A DNA stretch of 64,000 nt from Corynebacterium sp. HMSC05H05 (GCF_001807265.1 NZ_KV788388.1:124001-188000); one strand, 5' to 3'; positions 36,235 through 46,742 are shown, counted from the stretch's first letter. A program made the numbers and translations. Notes: generated by a model not told the origin, from the letters alone.

Positions 36235-38157
36235 GTGTCCAACAACACTCGGCGGTCCCGCGAAGTGAAGGGAAAGAAGCGCTGGCCTGCTCGGCTGCTC
36301 GCGCTGTTTACCCTCATTGTCATCGGCGTCTACGCCCTAGTCTTTTTCACCGGAAGCAAAACCGCTGAGCCGAAGCTTGGCATTGATTTGCAGGGCGGCA
36401 CCCGTGTCACTCTGGTCCCGCAGGGCGACGAACCGACGAACGAGCAACTGCAGGACGCGCGCAATATCCTTGAAAACCGCGTCAACGGCATGGGTGTCTC
36501 CGGAGCCTCCGTGGTTGTGGACGGCAACACGATTGTCATCGAGGCGGCCGGCGACGACACGGCGGAGATCCGCAACATCGGCCAGACCTCGCAGCTGTTC
36601 TTCCGCCCGGTGCTTGACCCGCCGGCAGCGGACAGCACCACAATCGACGACGTCACTTTGGACATGACCAATGAGTGGGTCAAGTACGGCATTTTCTCCC
36701 CGCAGGAAGGCCAGGCCGTGCTCACCCAGATTGCCGCGCGTAAGGAAGCCGCGGAGAAGCAAGCCGAAGAGGCTGCAGAACAGCCGCAGGATGAAAGCGG
36801 CGTAGGCAAGGACATCGCGCCGAAGGAAGAAGCCCCGGAGGCGCCGAAGGATGTCCCGCAGGTGAGTGCTGAGCCGCTGCCGGAGCCGAACGGTCCGGTC
36901 GAGGCGGCGGAGCGCCGGCAGGAGACGACGGACATGCTCCGCCGCACCCGCCAGTCCACCGACCCGACCGAGCAGTTCGCTGCCCTGACCTTGATGTCGG
37001 CGCGCTGCATGGGCCAGATCACCGACCCGCTGGCTGGCTCCGACAAGGCCGACCTGCCGCTGGTCTCCTGCGACCCGACAACCGGCCAGGCGCTGCTTCT
37101 CGACGAGGTGCCCCTGCTCAACGGCGTTACCGACGCTGACGGCCCGCGCCTGACCGGTGAGCAGATCGACACCAACCGCGCGATCACCGGCGGTTTCAAC
37201 CCGCAGTCCAGCCAGATGGAGATTAGCTTCGCGTTTAGCCAGGCAGGCGAGCCCAATGGCTCCGAGACGTGGGCGCGCCTGACCAGCGAGATGCTGCAGA
37301 AGCAGATTGCCATCACGCTGGACTCCCAGGTGATTTCCGCGCCGGTGATCCAGGGCGCGACCCCGCCCGGTTCCGCAACGTCCATCACCGGCAACTTCAC
37401 GCAGGAAGAGGCGGAAGGCCTCGCCAACAACCTGCGCTACGGCGCGCTGCCGCTGTCGTTTGCCGGTGAAAACGGCGAGCCGGGCGGCACCGCGCTGTCC
37501 GTGCCGCCGTCACTCGGCCAGGCATCCCTGAAGGCCGGCCTGTACTCCGGCCTGGTGGGCCTGATCCTGGTCGCTCTGTTCGTCTTCGCCTACTACCGCC
37601 TCTACGGCCTGATCTCGCTCGCGTCGCTCGTCGCCGCAGGTGCGCTCGTCTACGGCACCTTGGTGCTGCTGGGCCGCTGGATCGGCTACTCCCTGGACCT
37701 CTCCGGCATCGCTGGCCTGGTCATCGGTATCGGTGCCACGGCCGACTCCTTCATCGTCATCTACGAGCGCATCAAGGACGAGGTGCGCAAGGGCAAGACG
37801 TTCCGCTCTGCCACCGCCTCCGGCTGGCAGCGGGCGAAGGACACGGTCATCACCGGCAACATGGTCACCCTGATCGGTGCTGTGATCATCTACTTCCTCG
37901 CCGTTGGCGACGTGAAGGGCTTCGCCTTCACCATGGGTCTGACCACCGTGTTCGACCTGATTGTCACCTTCCTGGTTACCGCACCGCTGCTTATTATCGC
38001 GTCGCGCAGCCGGTTCTGGTCCAAGCCGTCCGTCAACGGCATGGGTAAAGCGTTTAAGACCGCCGAAGCACGTCGGTCGGAGGCTCGACACGTCGAGCAG
38101 CCGGGGGACGTCGACAAGCAAGTGCTTCAGCCAGCCGCAACGATTGAGGAGAACTAG
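36235..38157 (+). CDS. secD: Protein translocase subunit SecD
   Basis: An RND-type subunit that uses the proton gradient to pull proteins through SecYEG. It is 640 residues. GTG 36235 follows GAGGAG. A transmembrane helix (about 20-40) is followed by the SecD signature GIDLQGGTRVTL. A large extracytoplasmic domain contains a Glu/Ala/Pro-rich insertion (about residues 165-225), common in Actinobacteria. Five further helices include IAGLVIGIGATADSFIVIYE. secF follows 2 nt later. The usual yajC gene upstream is absent here. Confidence 0.95.
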   Translation: MSNNTRRSREVKGKKRWPARLLALFTLIVIGVYALVFFTGSKTAEPKLGIDLQGGTRVTLVPQGDEPTNEQLQDARNILENRVNGMGVSGASVVVDGNTIVIEAAGDDTAEIRNIGQTSQLFFRPVLDPPAADSTTIDDVTLDMTNEWVKYGIFSPQEGQAVLTQIAARKEAAEKQAEEAAEQPQDESGVGKDIAPKEEAPEAPKDVPQVSAEPLPEPNGPVEAAERRQETTDMLRRTRQSTDPTEQFAALTLMSARCMGQITDPLAGSDKADLPLVSCDPTTGQALLLDEVPLLNGVTDADGPRLTGEQIDTNRAITGGFNPQSSQMEISFAFSQAGEPNGSETWARLTSEMLQKQIAITLDSQVISAPVIQGATPPGSATSITGNFTQEEAEGLANNLRYGALPLSFAGENGEPGGTALSVPPSLGQASLKAGLYSGLVGLILVALFVFAYYRLYGLISLASLVAAGALVYGTLVLLGRWIGYSLDLSGIAGLVIGIGATADSFIVIYERIKDEVRKGKTFRSATASGWQRAKDTVITGNMVTLIGAVIIYFLAVGDVKGFAFTMGLTTVFDLIVTFLVTAPLLIIASRSRFWSKPSVNGMGKAFKTAEARRSEARHVEQPGDVDKQVLQPAATIEEN

Positions 38158-38159
38158 AC

Positions 38160-39377
38160 ATGTCGAGAACCAAGGCAACTCCGGCTCAGACCTCCGCTGA
38201 GGCAGGGCGAACAGGGGACACCCTCGCCCCCGTGAAAACCAAGCGTTCAGCGGAAACGCTCTACGACGGCAGCGGCGCCATCGACTTCGTGGGGCGCCGC
38301 AAACTGTGGTACGGCATCACCCTCGCTCTGGTGGTTATTTCCCTGCTGGCCATGCTGCTGCGCGGTTTCAACATGGGCATCGACTTTGAAGGCGGCACGA
38401 AGATGACCATGCCCGCCGGCGAGCTCGTTGCCGAGGAGGTGGAGGAGACCTTCGTCGATGCGACTGGTGTGACCCCTGAGCTGACCCAGATTGTCGGCTC
38501 CGGCGACACCCGCACGTTGGAGATCAATTCCGGCCACCTCACCCAGGAGCAGATTGACGCCGCACGTCAAGCAATTTTCGACGAATACCAGGTAGAAGAC
38601 CACACCGGCGAGCCCAACGCCGACGCAATCGGTGATTCCACTGTGTCCGAGTCCTGGGGCTCCACCATCACCAACCGCATGCTGCTTGCCATGGCTGTCT
38701 TCCTGGTCGCCGCTGCGGTGTACGTGGCGGTGCGCCTGCAGCGCGAGATGGCGGCAGCGGCAATGGCTGCGCTCATCGTCGACGCGGTGCTGATCGCCGG
38801 TATCTACGCTCTGTTCGGCCTCGAGGTCACCCCGGCGATGATCATCGGTCTGCTCACTGTGCTGACCTTCTCCCTGTACGACACGGTCATCGTGTTTGAC
38901 AAGGTGCGCGAGAACACCTCGGGTGTGTTGGATTCGCGCCGCTCCACCTACGCCGAGGAGGCGAACTTGGCCGTCAACCAGACGGTGATGCGTTCCATCT
39001 CCACCTCCGTGATTTCGGCGCTGCCGATTGTGGCGCTGATGATCGTGGCCGTGTGGATGCTTGGTGTGGGCACCCTGAAGGATCTCGCCCTGATCCAGCT
39101 CATCGGTGTCGTCGAAGGCATTTTCTCCTCGCTGTTCCTGGCCACCCCGCTGCTGGTGAGCCTGGTTAACCGCAAGAAGAAGTACAAGGACCACAACGCC
39201 GCAGTGGAGCGCTACCGCGCCCGCGGCGCTGGCGAGGTCGAGGACGAGGCAACCGAAGAGGTTGTCCACGAGAAGCGTCAGGTTGCCGCTCCGGTACGCC
39301 GTACCGAATCGACGGTCGACGAGTCCACCGGTGCCACCGGTGCCACCGGTTCCACGACCTGGCGTCCAGGTAGGTAG
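38160..39377 (+). CDS. secF: Protein translocase subunit SecF
   Basis: Partner of SecD. It is 405 residues with one N-terminal helix, the signature FNMGIDFEGGTKM, an extracytoplasmic domain and a cluster of five helices (FSLYDTVIVFDKVRENT is the family loop). GAGGAG lies upstream of ATG 38160, 2 nt after secD. The C-terminus is a cytoplasmic charged tail ending in TGATGATGSTTW, a short Thr-Gly-Ala repeat that is unusual for the family. Confidence 0.95.
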   Translation: MSRTKATPAQTSAEAGRTGDTLAPVKTKRSAETLYDGSGAIDFVGRRKLWYGITLALVVISLLAMLLRGFNMGIDFEGGTKMTMPAGELVAEEVEETFVDATGVTPELTQIVGSGDTRTLEINSGHLTQEQIDAARQAIFDEYQVEDHTGEPNADAIGDSTVSESWGSTITNRMLLAMAVFLVAAAVYVAVRLQREMAAAAMAALIVDAVLIAGIYALFGLEVTPAMIIGLLTVLTFSLYDTVIVFDKVRENTSGVLDSRRSTYAEEANLAVNQTVMRSISTSVISALPIVALMIVAVWMLGVGTLKDLALIQLIGVVEGIFSSLFLATPLLVSLVNRKKKYKDHNAAVERYRARGAGEVEDEATEEVVHEKRQVAAPVRRTESTVDESTGATGATGSTTWRPGR

Positions 39378-39390
39378 ACGGCGGCAAACC

Positions 39391-41013
39391 ATGGCAGGAC
39401 GTTTCACCCGTGCGGTCGCCGCAGTCGCGGCGACGGCACTCAGCGTCTTCGCTCTGTCCGCGTGCAGCGCGGACGACCGCGAGGACCAGGAATCGAAAAA
39501 GTTGTTCGGTTATCAGGCACTTGGAGAGTTGCGCACCACAAACGCCGGCGCCTTAGAAGGTGCCACCGATCTAGCGGAGTTGCTTTCGGTGCGTTTGTAT
39601 CCAGGCGTGTACGTGCCTGGGCCGAGCGGCCAGATGATCCCGAACACGGATTTGGTCACCACCCAGGTGCTACCGGGCGACCAGCGCAAGGTGATATACA
39701 CCCTGTCCGATGCCGCGGTATTTTCCGACGGCACACCGGTCACGTGCTCCGACTTCCTCCTCACGTTCACGGCCGGCCACTACCCGGGCATGTTTGGCTC
39801 GCACATGCCGCTATTCGATGACACGGAAGGGCTGTCCTGCACCCCCGGGTCCAAGGAATTCACGCTCACCTTTAAGGAGAAGCGCGGCGCGCGCTGGCGC
39901 GGGCTTTTCGACGCCGGCACCGTGCTGCCGGCTCATGCCGTCGCGGCAAAACTGGGTAAAAGTGTGGAAGAGCTCGATGGCGATTTGCAGTCCAACGACT
40001 TTTCCCGCCTCAAGCCGATCGGCGACGTGTGGCGGCACGGTTTCAATCTGGCAGAGTTTGATCCCGAACTGCAGGTGTCCTTCGGGCCGTTCAAGATCGC
40101 GGAGGTGGGCGAGCGCGGTGAAGTGACACTGGTGGCCAACGAGCACTACTACGGCGACGCGCCACAAACCCCGGAGATGGTTGTCTGGCCCGGTTCCGCT
40201 GATTCCGCCGAGTTGTCTGAGGATGAGGCGCTCCGCATAGGCGATCTGCGAGAGACATCGCCGGCATGGCACGACGTCAACGCCGAGGGCAACCGCCTCA
40301 GCGTTGACTCTCAGATCGGTGAACTCACCGAGGCGCTGACTTTCCCGCAGGTCGGTATGTGGGCGATCCACGAGAACCGGCAGGCGTTTGCCAAGTGCGT
40401 GGACCTGCGTGCCGTCGCAAAGGCATCGAGCGACGCAGCGGGCATCGACGTGCCCGTTGCGCCGCTGCACGTGCTGCAGCACTCAGATCCGCTGGCAGCG
40501 CGCCTCAAGGATGTCGCGGCGCCGCACCTCGAGGTGGACATCGAAGGCGCATCCGCGCTGTATGGCACTGAGATCCGCATCGGCTATCCGTACCCGGACG
40601 CGCGGTTCGCAGCCATGGTGGATTCCATCCGCCGCACCTGCGAGCCTGCCGGCATCACAGTCACCGACGTGACCGAGGGCGGAAAAACGCTCGCGGATCT
40701 GCCACGGGCGGAGTACGACGAGTGGGGCAATGAGACCTGGACCGACGGCGCGGCCGACGTGATTTTGCACGCCACGGACCCCATGCGGGAGTTCCCATCC
40801 GCCAATAACCGCGCCCAGGAACTTGGTGCGCTTCGCGCCCAGGAAGAGCACCTGTGGAAGCAGCTGCCGTCCATTCCGCTCGCCGCGCAGCCCCGCACCT
40901 TCGCCGTGGATGGCGCAGTGCGTAACGTGGTGCCGTACACAGGTCTTGCCGGCATCGGCTGGAACATGGACCGGTGGCAGCTGAACACAGAAACAACCCC
41001 GTCCGAAAAGTAA
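39391..41013 (+). CDS. ABC-transporter substrate-binding lipoprotein, family 5 (peptide/nickel type)
   Basis: A 540-residue exported lipoprotein. The signal peptide (about residues 1-25) ends in the lipobox LSAC. SBP family 5 features include [20 protein letters not shown] near residue 110 and a long two-lobed body. Ligand class (peptides or others) cannot be told from sequence. It lies 13 nt after secF and upstream of apt, with no permease or ATPase genes nearby, so it is an orphan binding protein or has another role, as in the mycobacterial Rv2585c position. Confidence 0.85.
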   Translation: MAGRFTRAVAAVAATALSVFALSACSADDREDQESKKLFGYQALGELRTTNAGALEGATDLAELLSVRLYPGVYVPGPSGQMIPNTDLVTTQVLPGDQRKVIYTLSDAAVFSDGTPVTCSDFLLTFTAGHYPGMFGSHMPLFDDTEGLSCTPGSKEFTLTFKEKRGARWRGLFDAGTVLPAHAVAAKLGKSVEELDGDLQSNDFSRLKPIGDVWRHGFNLAEFDPELQVSFGPFKIAEVGERGEVTLVANEHYYGDAPQTPEMVVWPGSADSAELSEDEALRIGDLRETSPAWHDVNAEGNRLSVDSQIGELTEALTFPQVGMWAIHENRQAFAKCVDLRAVAKASSDAAGIDVPVAPLHVLQHSDPLAARLKDVAAPHLEVDIEGASALYGTEIRIGYPYPDARFAAMVDSIRRTCEPAGITVTDVTEGGKTLADLPRAEYDEWGNETWTDGAADVILHATDPMREFPSANNRAQELGALRAQEEHLWKQLPSIPLAAQPRTFAVDGAVRNVVPYTGLAGIGWNMDRWQLNTETTPSEK

Positions 41014-41030
41014 CAGGAGAATCCACACCA

Positions 41031-41606
41031 ATGGCCCCCACACCTATCGACGGCAACCGCTACGCCACCGCCCGCGACGCCCTGAAGGAGAAGATCCGTC
41101 AGGTGCAGGACTTCCCGGAAGAAGGCGTCCTGTTCGAGGACCTCACCCCGGTGCTCGCGGATCCGGCAGCGCTGAACATCGTCATTGCGGAAATGGCCAC
41201 CGCCAGCCGCAAGCTCGGCGCCGACCTCATCGGCGGCCTGGACGCGCGCGGGTTCCTGCTCGGCTCAGCTGTGGCGTATGAGCTCGGCACCGGCATCCTG
41301 GCCATCCGTAAGAAGGGCAAGCTGCCGCCGCCGGTGATCACTCAGGAGTACACCACGGAGTACAGCTCGGCCGCGCTCGAGATTCCGGCGGACGGCGTGG
41401 ATATCACCGGCAAGAGCATCGTGCTTGTAGACGACGTGCTGGCCACCGGCGGCACCCTCGTCGCCGCCCGGGATTTGATCGAGCGCGCCGGCGGCACCGT
41501 CGCAGGCTATGTGGTCGTTCTCGAGGTGCCGGGCCTCGGCGGGCGCAGCAAGCTTGGCGACGCCCCGCTGGTGGTTCTCGGCGAGGAGCACCCCGAGAAC
41601 GCGTAG
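41031..41606 (+). CDS. apt: Adenine phosphoribosyltransferase
   Basis: Salvages adenine to AMP with PRPP. It is 191 residues. The PRPP-binding loop is [13 protein letters not shown] near residue 127; [17 protein letters not shown] and [19 protein letters not shown] are Apt family blocks. ATG 41031 follows CAGGAG. It sits between the binding protein and rel, as in other corynebacteria. Confidence 0.96.
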   Translation: MAPTPIDGNRYATARDALKEKIRQVQDFPEEGVLFEDLTPVLADPAALNIVIAEMATASRKLGADLIGGLDARGFLLGSAVAYELGTGILAIRKKGKLPPPVITQEYTTEYSSAALEIPADGVDITGKSIVLVDDVLATGGTLVAARDLIERAGGTVAGYVVVLEVPGLGGRSKLGDAPLVVLGEEHPENA

Positions 41607-41653
41607 GATTACGTTTTTAGTCGCGGGAGAAGTTCTGGAATCGGAGGCTAGGA

Positions 41654-43930
41654 ATGACTGACAAGCCGGTGAAGAGGACAGGCCCCTCCGTGCGCAGCAT
41701 GTCTGCCCGTCTGGCGCGGTCGCTGACGGGCAACAGCCGCTCGAAGACAAACCCGGTGCTTGACCCGCTGCTGTCGTTGCACCGCAAATTCCACCCCAAG
41801 GCAGACGCGGAACTGCTCGACCGCGCGTACTCCACTGCGGAGCACCTGCACGAGGGGGTTTTCCGTAAATCGGGGGATCCGTACATCACCCACCCGCTCG
41901 CGGTGGCGACCATCTGCGCCGAAATCGGCATGGACACCACAACGTTGGTGGCGGCGCTTCTGCACGACACTGTCGAGGACACCGACTACTCCCTCGACGA
42001 CCTGACCCGCGACTTCGGCCCCGAGGTGGCAAAGCTGGTCAACGGAGTGACCAAGCTGGATAAGGTTGCTCTCGGCGCGGCGGCCGAGGCGGAGACGATC
42101 CGCAAGATGATCGTGGCCATGGCAGAAGATCCACGCGTGCTGGTGATCAAGGTGGCGGACCGCCTGCACAACATGCGCACCATGCGCTTCTTGCCTCCGG
42201 AGAAGCAGGCGAAGAAAGCGCAGGAGACCCTCGACGTCATCGCACCGCTGGCTCACCGCCTGGGAATGGCGAGCGTGAAGTGGGAGCTGGAAGATCTCGC
42301 GTTTGCCATCCTGCAGCCGAAGAAGTACGAGGAGATCGTGCGCATGGTCGCGGACCACGCGCCGTCCCGCGACAGGGCGCTGCGGGAAATTACCGACGTC
42401 CTGCAGAAGGAGCTCGCCTCCAACGGCATCACTGCCGAGGTGATGGGCAGGCCGAAGCACTACTGGTCGATTTATCAGAAGATGTCGGTGCGGGGCCACG
42501 ACTTTAACGAGATCTTTGATCTGGTGGGCATCCGCGTACTGGTTGATTCCGTCAACGACTGCTACGCGGCCATCGGCGTGGTGCACTCGCTGTACTCCGT
42601 GATGCCGGGCCGGTTCAAGGACTACATCTCCAATCCGCGCTTCGGCGTGTACCAGTCGCTGCACACGACCGTGATGACGCACACGGGTCGCCCCCTTGAG
42701 GTCCAGGTGCGCACCCACGAGATGCACTACAACGCCGAGTTTGGCGTGGCGGCGCACTGGCGCTACAAGGAGACGAAGGGCTCGCACAAGGGCGATCAGT
42801 CCGAAGTGGACCAGATGGCCTGGATGCGGCAGCTGCTCGATTGGCAGAAGGAGGCCGCTGACCCGAACGAGTTCCTCGATTCTTTGCGTTACGACCTGAC
42901 AAGCCAGCAGATCTTCGCCTTCACCCCGAAGGGTGACGTGGTGGACCTGCCTGCAGGCTCCACCCCTGTGGACTTCGCGTACGCAGTCCACACTGAGGTC
43001 GGCCACCGCTGCATCGGAGCAAAAGTCAACGGCAAGCTGGTTACGCTTGAAACCGAGCTCAAGTCAGGCGACAGGGTCGAGATTTTCACCTCCAAGGACC
43101 AGAACGCGGGCCCGTCGCGCGATTGGCGGGACTTTGTGGTTTCCCCGCGTGCGAAGGCGAAGATCCGCCAGTGGTTTGCCAAGGAGCGCCGTGAGGAGCA
43201 GCTCGAAGCTGGCCGCGATGCGCTCGCCGCAGAAGTGCAGCGTGGCGGGCTGCCCATGCACCGGCTGTTCACCAACGAGTCCATGCGGCAGGTGGCCACG
43301 CGCCTGCACTACCAAGACGTGGATGCGCTGTACACCGCCATCGGTGCAGGCAACGTCTCGTCCCAGCACGTTGCGCACCTGCTGATGGACATGTTCGGCG
43401 GCGATGACGATGCCGTCGATGCGCTCACGGCACGCACTCCGATGTCGGCGCTCGTGCGCCCGCAGGCCAGCAGCGATGGCCCAGGCATCCTTGTGGAGGG
43501 CAGCCCAGATGTGATGGCGAAGCTGGCAAAGTGCTGCCAGCCGGTGCCGGGCGACGCCATCTTCGGTTTTGTCACCCGTGGCGGGGGAGTGTCGGTGCAC
43601 CGCACTGACTGCACGAACGCCAACAAGCTCAAGGACGAGCCGGAGCGCTTGGTTGATGTTGAGTGGGCGAACCAGCGGTCGCACAGGAGCTCGTCGCGAG
43701 CCACGATCCAGCTGGAGGCGCTGGACCGCAACGGATTGCTCACGGAGACCACAGGGGTGCTCTCGGAGGCGAAGCTGCCGATCTTGGCCATGTCGTCCCA
43801 GGCGGGCGACGACCGCATCGCCACCATCCGTTTGACCATCGAGGTCTCCGACATTAAGCAGCTCGGTTCCATCATGAACCAGATCCGCAACATCGAGGGT
43901 GTCTTCGACGTCTATCGCGTAACTGCTTAA
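41654..43930 (+). CDS. rel: Bifunctional (p)ppGpp synthetase/hydrolase Rel
   Basis: Makes and degrades the stringent-response alarmone. It is 758 residues. The hydrolase HD domain (about 80-230) has HPLAVA and LLHDTVED; the synthetase domain (about 275-390) has [13 protein letters not shown] and [11 protein letters not shown]; then TGS (near 430-490, [20 protein letters not shown]), a zinc-finger/helical part with CCQPVPGD, and a C-terminal ACT domain. Both catalytic domains look intact. The stop codon lies inside a GCTTAACGACGGCCAA element seen at other gene ends in this window. Confidence 0.96.
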   Translation: MTDKPVKRTGPSVRSMSARLARSLTGNSRSKTNPVLDPLLSLHRKFHPKADAELLDRAYSTAEHLHEGVFRKSGDPYITHPLAVATICAEIGMDTTTLVAALLHDTVEDTDYSLDDLTRDFGPEVAKLVNGVTKLDKVALGAAAEAETIRKMIVAMAEDPRVLVIKVADRLHNMRTMRFLPPEKQAKKAQETLDVIAPLAHRLGMASVKWELEDLAFAILQPKKYEEIVRMVADHAPSRDRALREITDVLQKELASNGITAEVMGRPKHYWSIYQKMSVRGHDFNEIFDLVGIRVLVDSVNDCYAAIGVVHSLYSVMPGRFKDYISNPRFGVYQSLHTTVMTHTGRPLEVQVRTHEMHYNAEFGVAAHWRYKETKGSHKGDQSEVDQMAWMRQLLDWQKEAADPNEFLDSLRYDLTSQQIFAFTPKGDVVDLPAGSTPVDFAYAVHTEVGHRCIGAKVNGKLVTLETELKSGDRVEIFTSKDQNAGPSRDWRDFVVSPRAKAKIRQWFAKERREEQLEAGRDALAAEVQRGGLPMHRLFTNESMRQVATRLHYQDVDALYTAIGAGNVSSQHVAHLLMDMFGGDDDAVDALTARTPMSALVRPQASSDGPGILVEGSPDVMAKLAKCCQPVPGDAIFGFVTRGGGVSVHRTDCTNANKLKDEPERLVDVEWANQRSHRSSSRATIQLEALDRNGLLTETTGVLSEAKLPILAMSSQAGDDRIATIRLTIEVSDIKQLGSIMNQIRNIEGVFDVYRVTA

Positions 43931-44115
43931 CGACGGCCAAAGGTTGCCCTAGCCATCCCCCCAGCCGGCGTCCAGGTTTCCAACAGATGAAATGTTGGTG
44001 CACGGAAGGTTATTTCCCCAGCAAAAGGGTTTGTATGCGGTGAAGTTGTTCTGCGGGAACTCGGAAACCGGGATACAAGGGAGGGACACCATCCCGCATA
44101 TTTGAGGAGTCTCCC

Positions 44116-46191
44116 GTGTTTGATTTCCGCCGCGCTGGCGCGCTGATCGCCGCAACCACCACGACTGCTGTTGTGCTCACCGCAGCACCGTTCGCCGCAG
44201 CCGCTGAGGCCGACCAGGTCACCATCAACGTTGCCAACATCACCGACTTCCACGGTCGACTGAAGGCGAACCTGACCACGGACCGGGATTCGGGTGAGGT
44301 CACCCCGAAGGCTGGCGACGAGATGGGCGCTGCCAACGTCGCAGGCATCATGAACTACCTGCGCGAGCAGAACCCGAACACGATTGTCACCACCTCCGGC
44401 GACAATCAGGGCGGCTCCGCGTTCATCTCCTTCATCTCCGACGACAAGTACACGATGGACTTCATCAACGCCATCGGCACCGAAGGCTCCGCTGTGGGCA
44501 ACCACGAGTTCGATAAGGGCTACAAGGACCTCATCGACCGTATCGTGCCGGGCACGAAGAATAAGCAGCTCGGCGCCAACATCTTCGTCGACGGCAAGCA
44601 GACTGTGAAGCCGTACACCGTTGTGGAGAAGGACGGCGTGAAGGTGGCGCTGGTGGGCACCACCTCCAACCTGACCAAGGAGAAGTCCAGCCCGGCAAAC
44701 GTCGCAGGCGTCGAGTTCACGGATTCCGCCGAGCAGGTCAACGTCGAGGCGAAGAAGATCAAGGAGTCCGGCGAGGCTGACCTGGTCATCGCGCTTATCC
44801 ACGACCCGGCCGACACCAGCGCCCCGAAGCTCAACCCGGAGTACGTCGACTTCATTTTCGGCGGCGACGACCACATCAAGCGTCTGGAGCTCGACCGCGA
44901 CGGCAAGGTGCCCTACGCGCAGTCCCACGAGTACGGCAAGGTGGTCACCGACATCGCCTTGACCTACGACAAGGCCGAGAAGAAGGTCGTGAAGGTCGAG
45001 GGCAAGCAGATTGACGCCACCCACCTCGAGGAGCTCGGCATCACCCCGGACCCGGAGGTGGAGAAGATCGTCGACGAGGCCGACAAGATCGCCAAGGATC
45101 TCGGCCAGAAGGTCGTCGCCAACATCGACGCCGACTTCAAGCGCGGCTCCAACCCGGAGGACAAGCCGGGTTCGAACCGCGGCACCGAGTCCACTGCGAA
45201 CAACATGCTGGCCCAGTCCGCCGTCGTGGCGCTGTCCGCCTTCCTGGACACCAAGATTGATTTCGGTGTCATGAACGCCGGCGGTGTCCGCGCGGACCTG
45301 GCCGAGGGCGACGTGACCTACGAGCAGGCCGCCACCGTCCAGCCGTTCGGCAACAACATCGCGGTCGCAACCCTCTCCGGCGCCGCCATCAAGGAAGCCC
45401 TGGAGAACCAGTGGCAGACCCCGGAAGCCGCCGAGAAGTCCGGCCGCCCGCGCCTGGACATGGGCCTGTCCGACAACGTGTCCTACACCTACAACCCGAA
45501 CGCTGAGCGCGGCAACCGCGTCCTGGACATCCAGATCAACGGCGAGTCCGTGGATCTGGGGAAGGACTACACCGTCGCAGCATCGACCTTCCTGCTCGAC
45601 GGCGGCGACGCCCTGATCAACGCGGAAGAGGTCCGCGACCGCAACGATGTGGGCTACAACGACCTGCAGGCATTCGTGGACTACCTGCAGACCGGCGACG
45701 CGAAGGTTCGCACCGGTCAGAAGGACGTCGGTGTGGTGCTCCCGGAGGGTGGCTTGAAGGCGGGCCAGAAGAACACCATCGAGCTGACCTCCCTGAGCTA
45801 CTCCTCCGAGGGCGAGGCGCAGGCCAAGACCGTCACCGCAAAGGTTGGCAAGGCCTCGGCTACCGCCGACGTCGACAACGCTGTCACCGACGCCGACAAG
45901 GGCTTCGGCGAGCAGGGCCGCGCAAAGGTCGAGCTGGAGATCCCGGCTGGTGTCGCTGGCGAACAGGCCCTGGAGATCACCACCGATGCAGGCACCAAGG
46001 TGTCCCTGCCGGTGACCGTGGCTGAGGCTGAGAAGCCGGGCCCGGAGGAGCAGGGCTCTTCTTCCGACGCGCCGATCGGCGTGATCGTCGGCGTCATCGC
46101 AGCTGTCCTGGCATTGGTGCTCCCGCTGGCACTGGCGTTCCCGATCGATTCCGTACTCGGCCCGATCGCACTGCTGAACCCCAACAAGTAA
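44116..46191 (+). CDS. Secreted 5'-nucleotidase / 2',3'-cyclic phosphodiesterase-type metallophosphatase
   Basis: 691 residues. The signal peptide (about 1-31) ends AAAAEAD. The calcineurin-like metallophosphatase domain has ITDFHGR, SGDNQGG, GNHEFDKG and GGDDH. The 5'-nucleotidase C-terminal domain (about 330-510) has MNAGGVRADL and TVQPFGNNI. A beta-rich region is followed by a C-terminal helix (VIVGVIAAVLALVLPLALAF), an anchor. GTG 44116 follows GAGGAG. Likely liberates phosphate and nucleosides outside the cell. The 3' side has three hairpins in a row. Confidence 0.93.
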   Translation: MFDFRRAGALIAATTTTAVVLTAAPFAAAAEADQVTINVANITDFHGRLKANLTTDRDSGEVTPKAGDEMGAANVAGIMNYLREQNPNTIVTTSGDNQGGSAFISFISDDKYTMDFINAIGTEGSAVGNHEFDKGYKDLIDRIVPGTKNKQLGANIFVDGKQTVKPYTVVEKDGVKVALVGTTSNLTKEKSSPANVAGVEFTDSAEQVNVEAKKIKESGEADLVIALIHDPADTSAPKLNPEYVDFIFGGDDHIKRLELDRDGKVPYAQSHEYGKVVTDIALTYDKAEKKVVKVEGKQIDATHLEELGITPDPEVEKIVDEADKIAKDLGQKVVANIDADFKRGSNPEDKPGSNRGTESTANNMLAQSAVVALSAFLDTKIDFGVMNAGGVRADLAEGDVTYEQAATVQPFGNNIAVATLSGAAIKEALENQWQTPEAAEKSGRPRLDMGLSDNVSYTYNPNAERGNRVLDIQINGESVDLGKDYTVAASTFLLDGGDALINAEEVRDRNDVGYNDLQAFVDYLQTGDAKVRTGQKDVGVVLPEGGLKAGQKNTIELTSLSYSSEGEAQAKTVTAKVGKASATADVDNAVTDADKGFGEQGRAKVELEIPAGVAGEQALEITTDAGTKVSLPVTVAEAEKPGPEEQGSSSDAPIGVIVGVIAAVLALVLPLALAFPIDSVLGPIALLNPNK

Positions 46192-46230
46192 TGCGACGAT
46201 GCGCCTGATGTGACACAGGCTGTCCACGAC

Positions 46231-46270
46231 GACGCCGCCGGTTCCTCCCTTGCGGGGAAGCGGCGGCGTC
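46231..46270. terminator. Hairpin 1 downstream of the nucleotidase gene
   Basis: GACGCCGCCG (46231-46240) pairs perfectly with CGGCGGCGTC (46261-46270); TTCC/GGAA pairs inside. No T-run follows, so whether it terminates is unclear. Confidence 0.55.
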
Positions 46271-46305
46271 GCCGCTGGTGTGGTCGTCGGGCTGGAACGA
46301 AAAAG

Positions 46306-46371
46306 AACCGGCTACCTAGAGCCGGTTACCAACGGAAATTTTCGCTGGTAGCCGGTAGTAGGTAGCCGGTT
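46306..46371. repeat. 66-nt near-continuous hairpin built from GGTAGCCGGT-like units
   Basis: AACCGGCTACCT (46306-46317) pairs perfectly with AGGTAGCCGGTT (46360-46371). After a 3x3 internal loop GCCGGTTACCA (46321-46331) pairs with TGGTAGCCGGT (46346-46356), allowing two G-U pairs, then CGGAA pairs with TTTCG around a minimal loop. It lies between two convergent genes. Possible bidirectional terminator, small RNA or palindromic repeat element. Confidence 0.75.
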
Positions 46372-46402
46372 GTGCTTTGCGCAGTGGCGCGAGTGTGCAC
46401 AG

Positions 46403-46438
46403 CGCCGCGAGTGCGCGCCGTGCGGGTGCGCGGCGTTT
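46403..46438 (+). terminator. Hairpin 3, probable terminator of the nucleotidase gene
   Basis: CGCCGCG (46403-46409) pairs with CGCGGCG (46429-46435), followed by TTTAA. It overlaps the end of the convergent small secreted-protein gene. Confidence 0.55.
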
Positions 46439-46742
46439 AACGCGCGAACTTGGATGCGACGGAAAGCACCTGGGTGAGCATGCCGATGATCGCGGTGACC
46501 ACGGCGATCCAGCTCTTGAGCTCCTCCGGGCTCATGTCCTCGATGGAGGATCCCTCTTCGTCAGAGGAGGACAAGCTGTCCTTGATGGTCTTCTTGTCGT
46601 TGTTCTTGCCGCTGTCGCCGGAGTCCTTGGAGCGGCTCTCCTCGGTGTCGTTGACCGTCGGAGCTGCGTCGGCAACTGCGGCGCCGGAAACCATCACTGC
46701 GGTGGCGGTTGCGGCTGCCGCAAGGCTGGTGCGAAGCTTCAT
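46437..46742 (-). CDS. Small secreted protein with amphipathic C-terminal helix
   Basis: 101 residues. A clear Sec signal peptide (about 1-26, AVADA before cleavage) is followed by a Ser/Asp/Lys-rich disordered middle and a C-terminal helix (ELKSWIAVVTAIIGMLTQVL and a short basic tail) that could insert in or lie on a membrane. ATG 46742 follows GAGGAATATTCG. The size and layout recall small corynebacterial envelope proteins that form pores in the mycolate outer membrane, but I do not recognise a family and do not assign function. Confidence 0.7.
   Translation of the reverse strand: MKLRTSLAAAATATAVMVSGAAVADAAPTVNDTEESRSKDSGDSGKNNDKKTIKDSLSSSDEEGSSIEDMSPEELKSWIAVVTAIIGMLTQVLSVASKFAR

Noticed and set aside
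41648..43006. 452-codon open frame opposite rel
   Set aside because: Antisense shadow; rel has all its domains intact on the plus strand.
43927..46227. 766-codon open frame on the minus strand opposite the nucleotidase gene
   Set aside because: Antisense shadow, rich in Val/Leu/Asp/Gly dipeptides, no ribosome binding site or domain.
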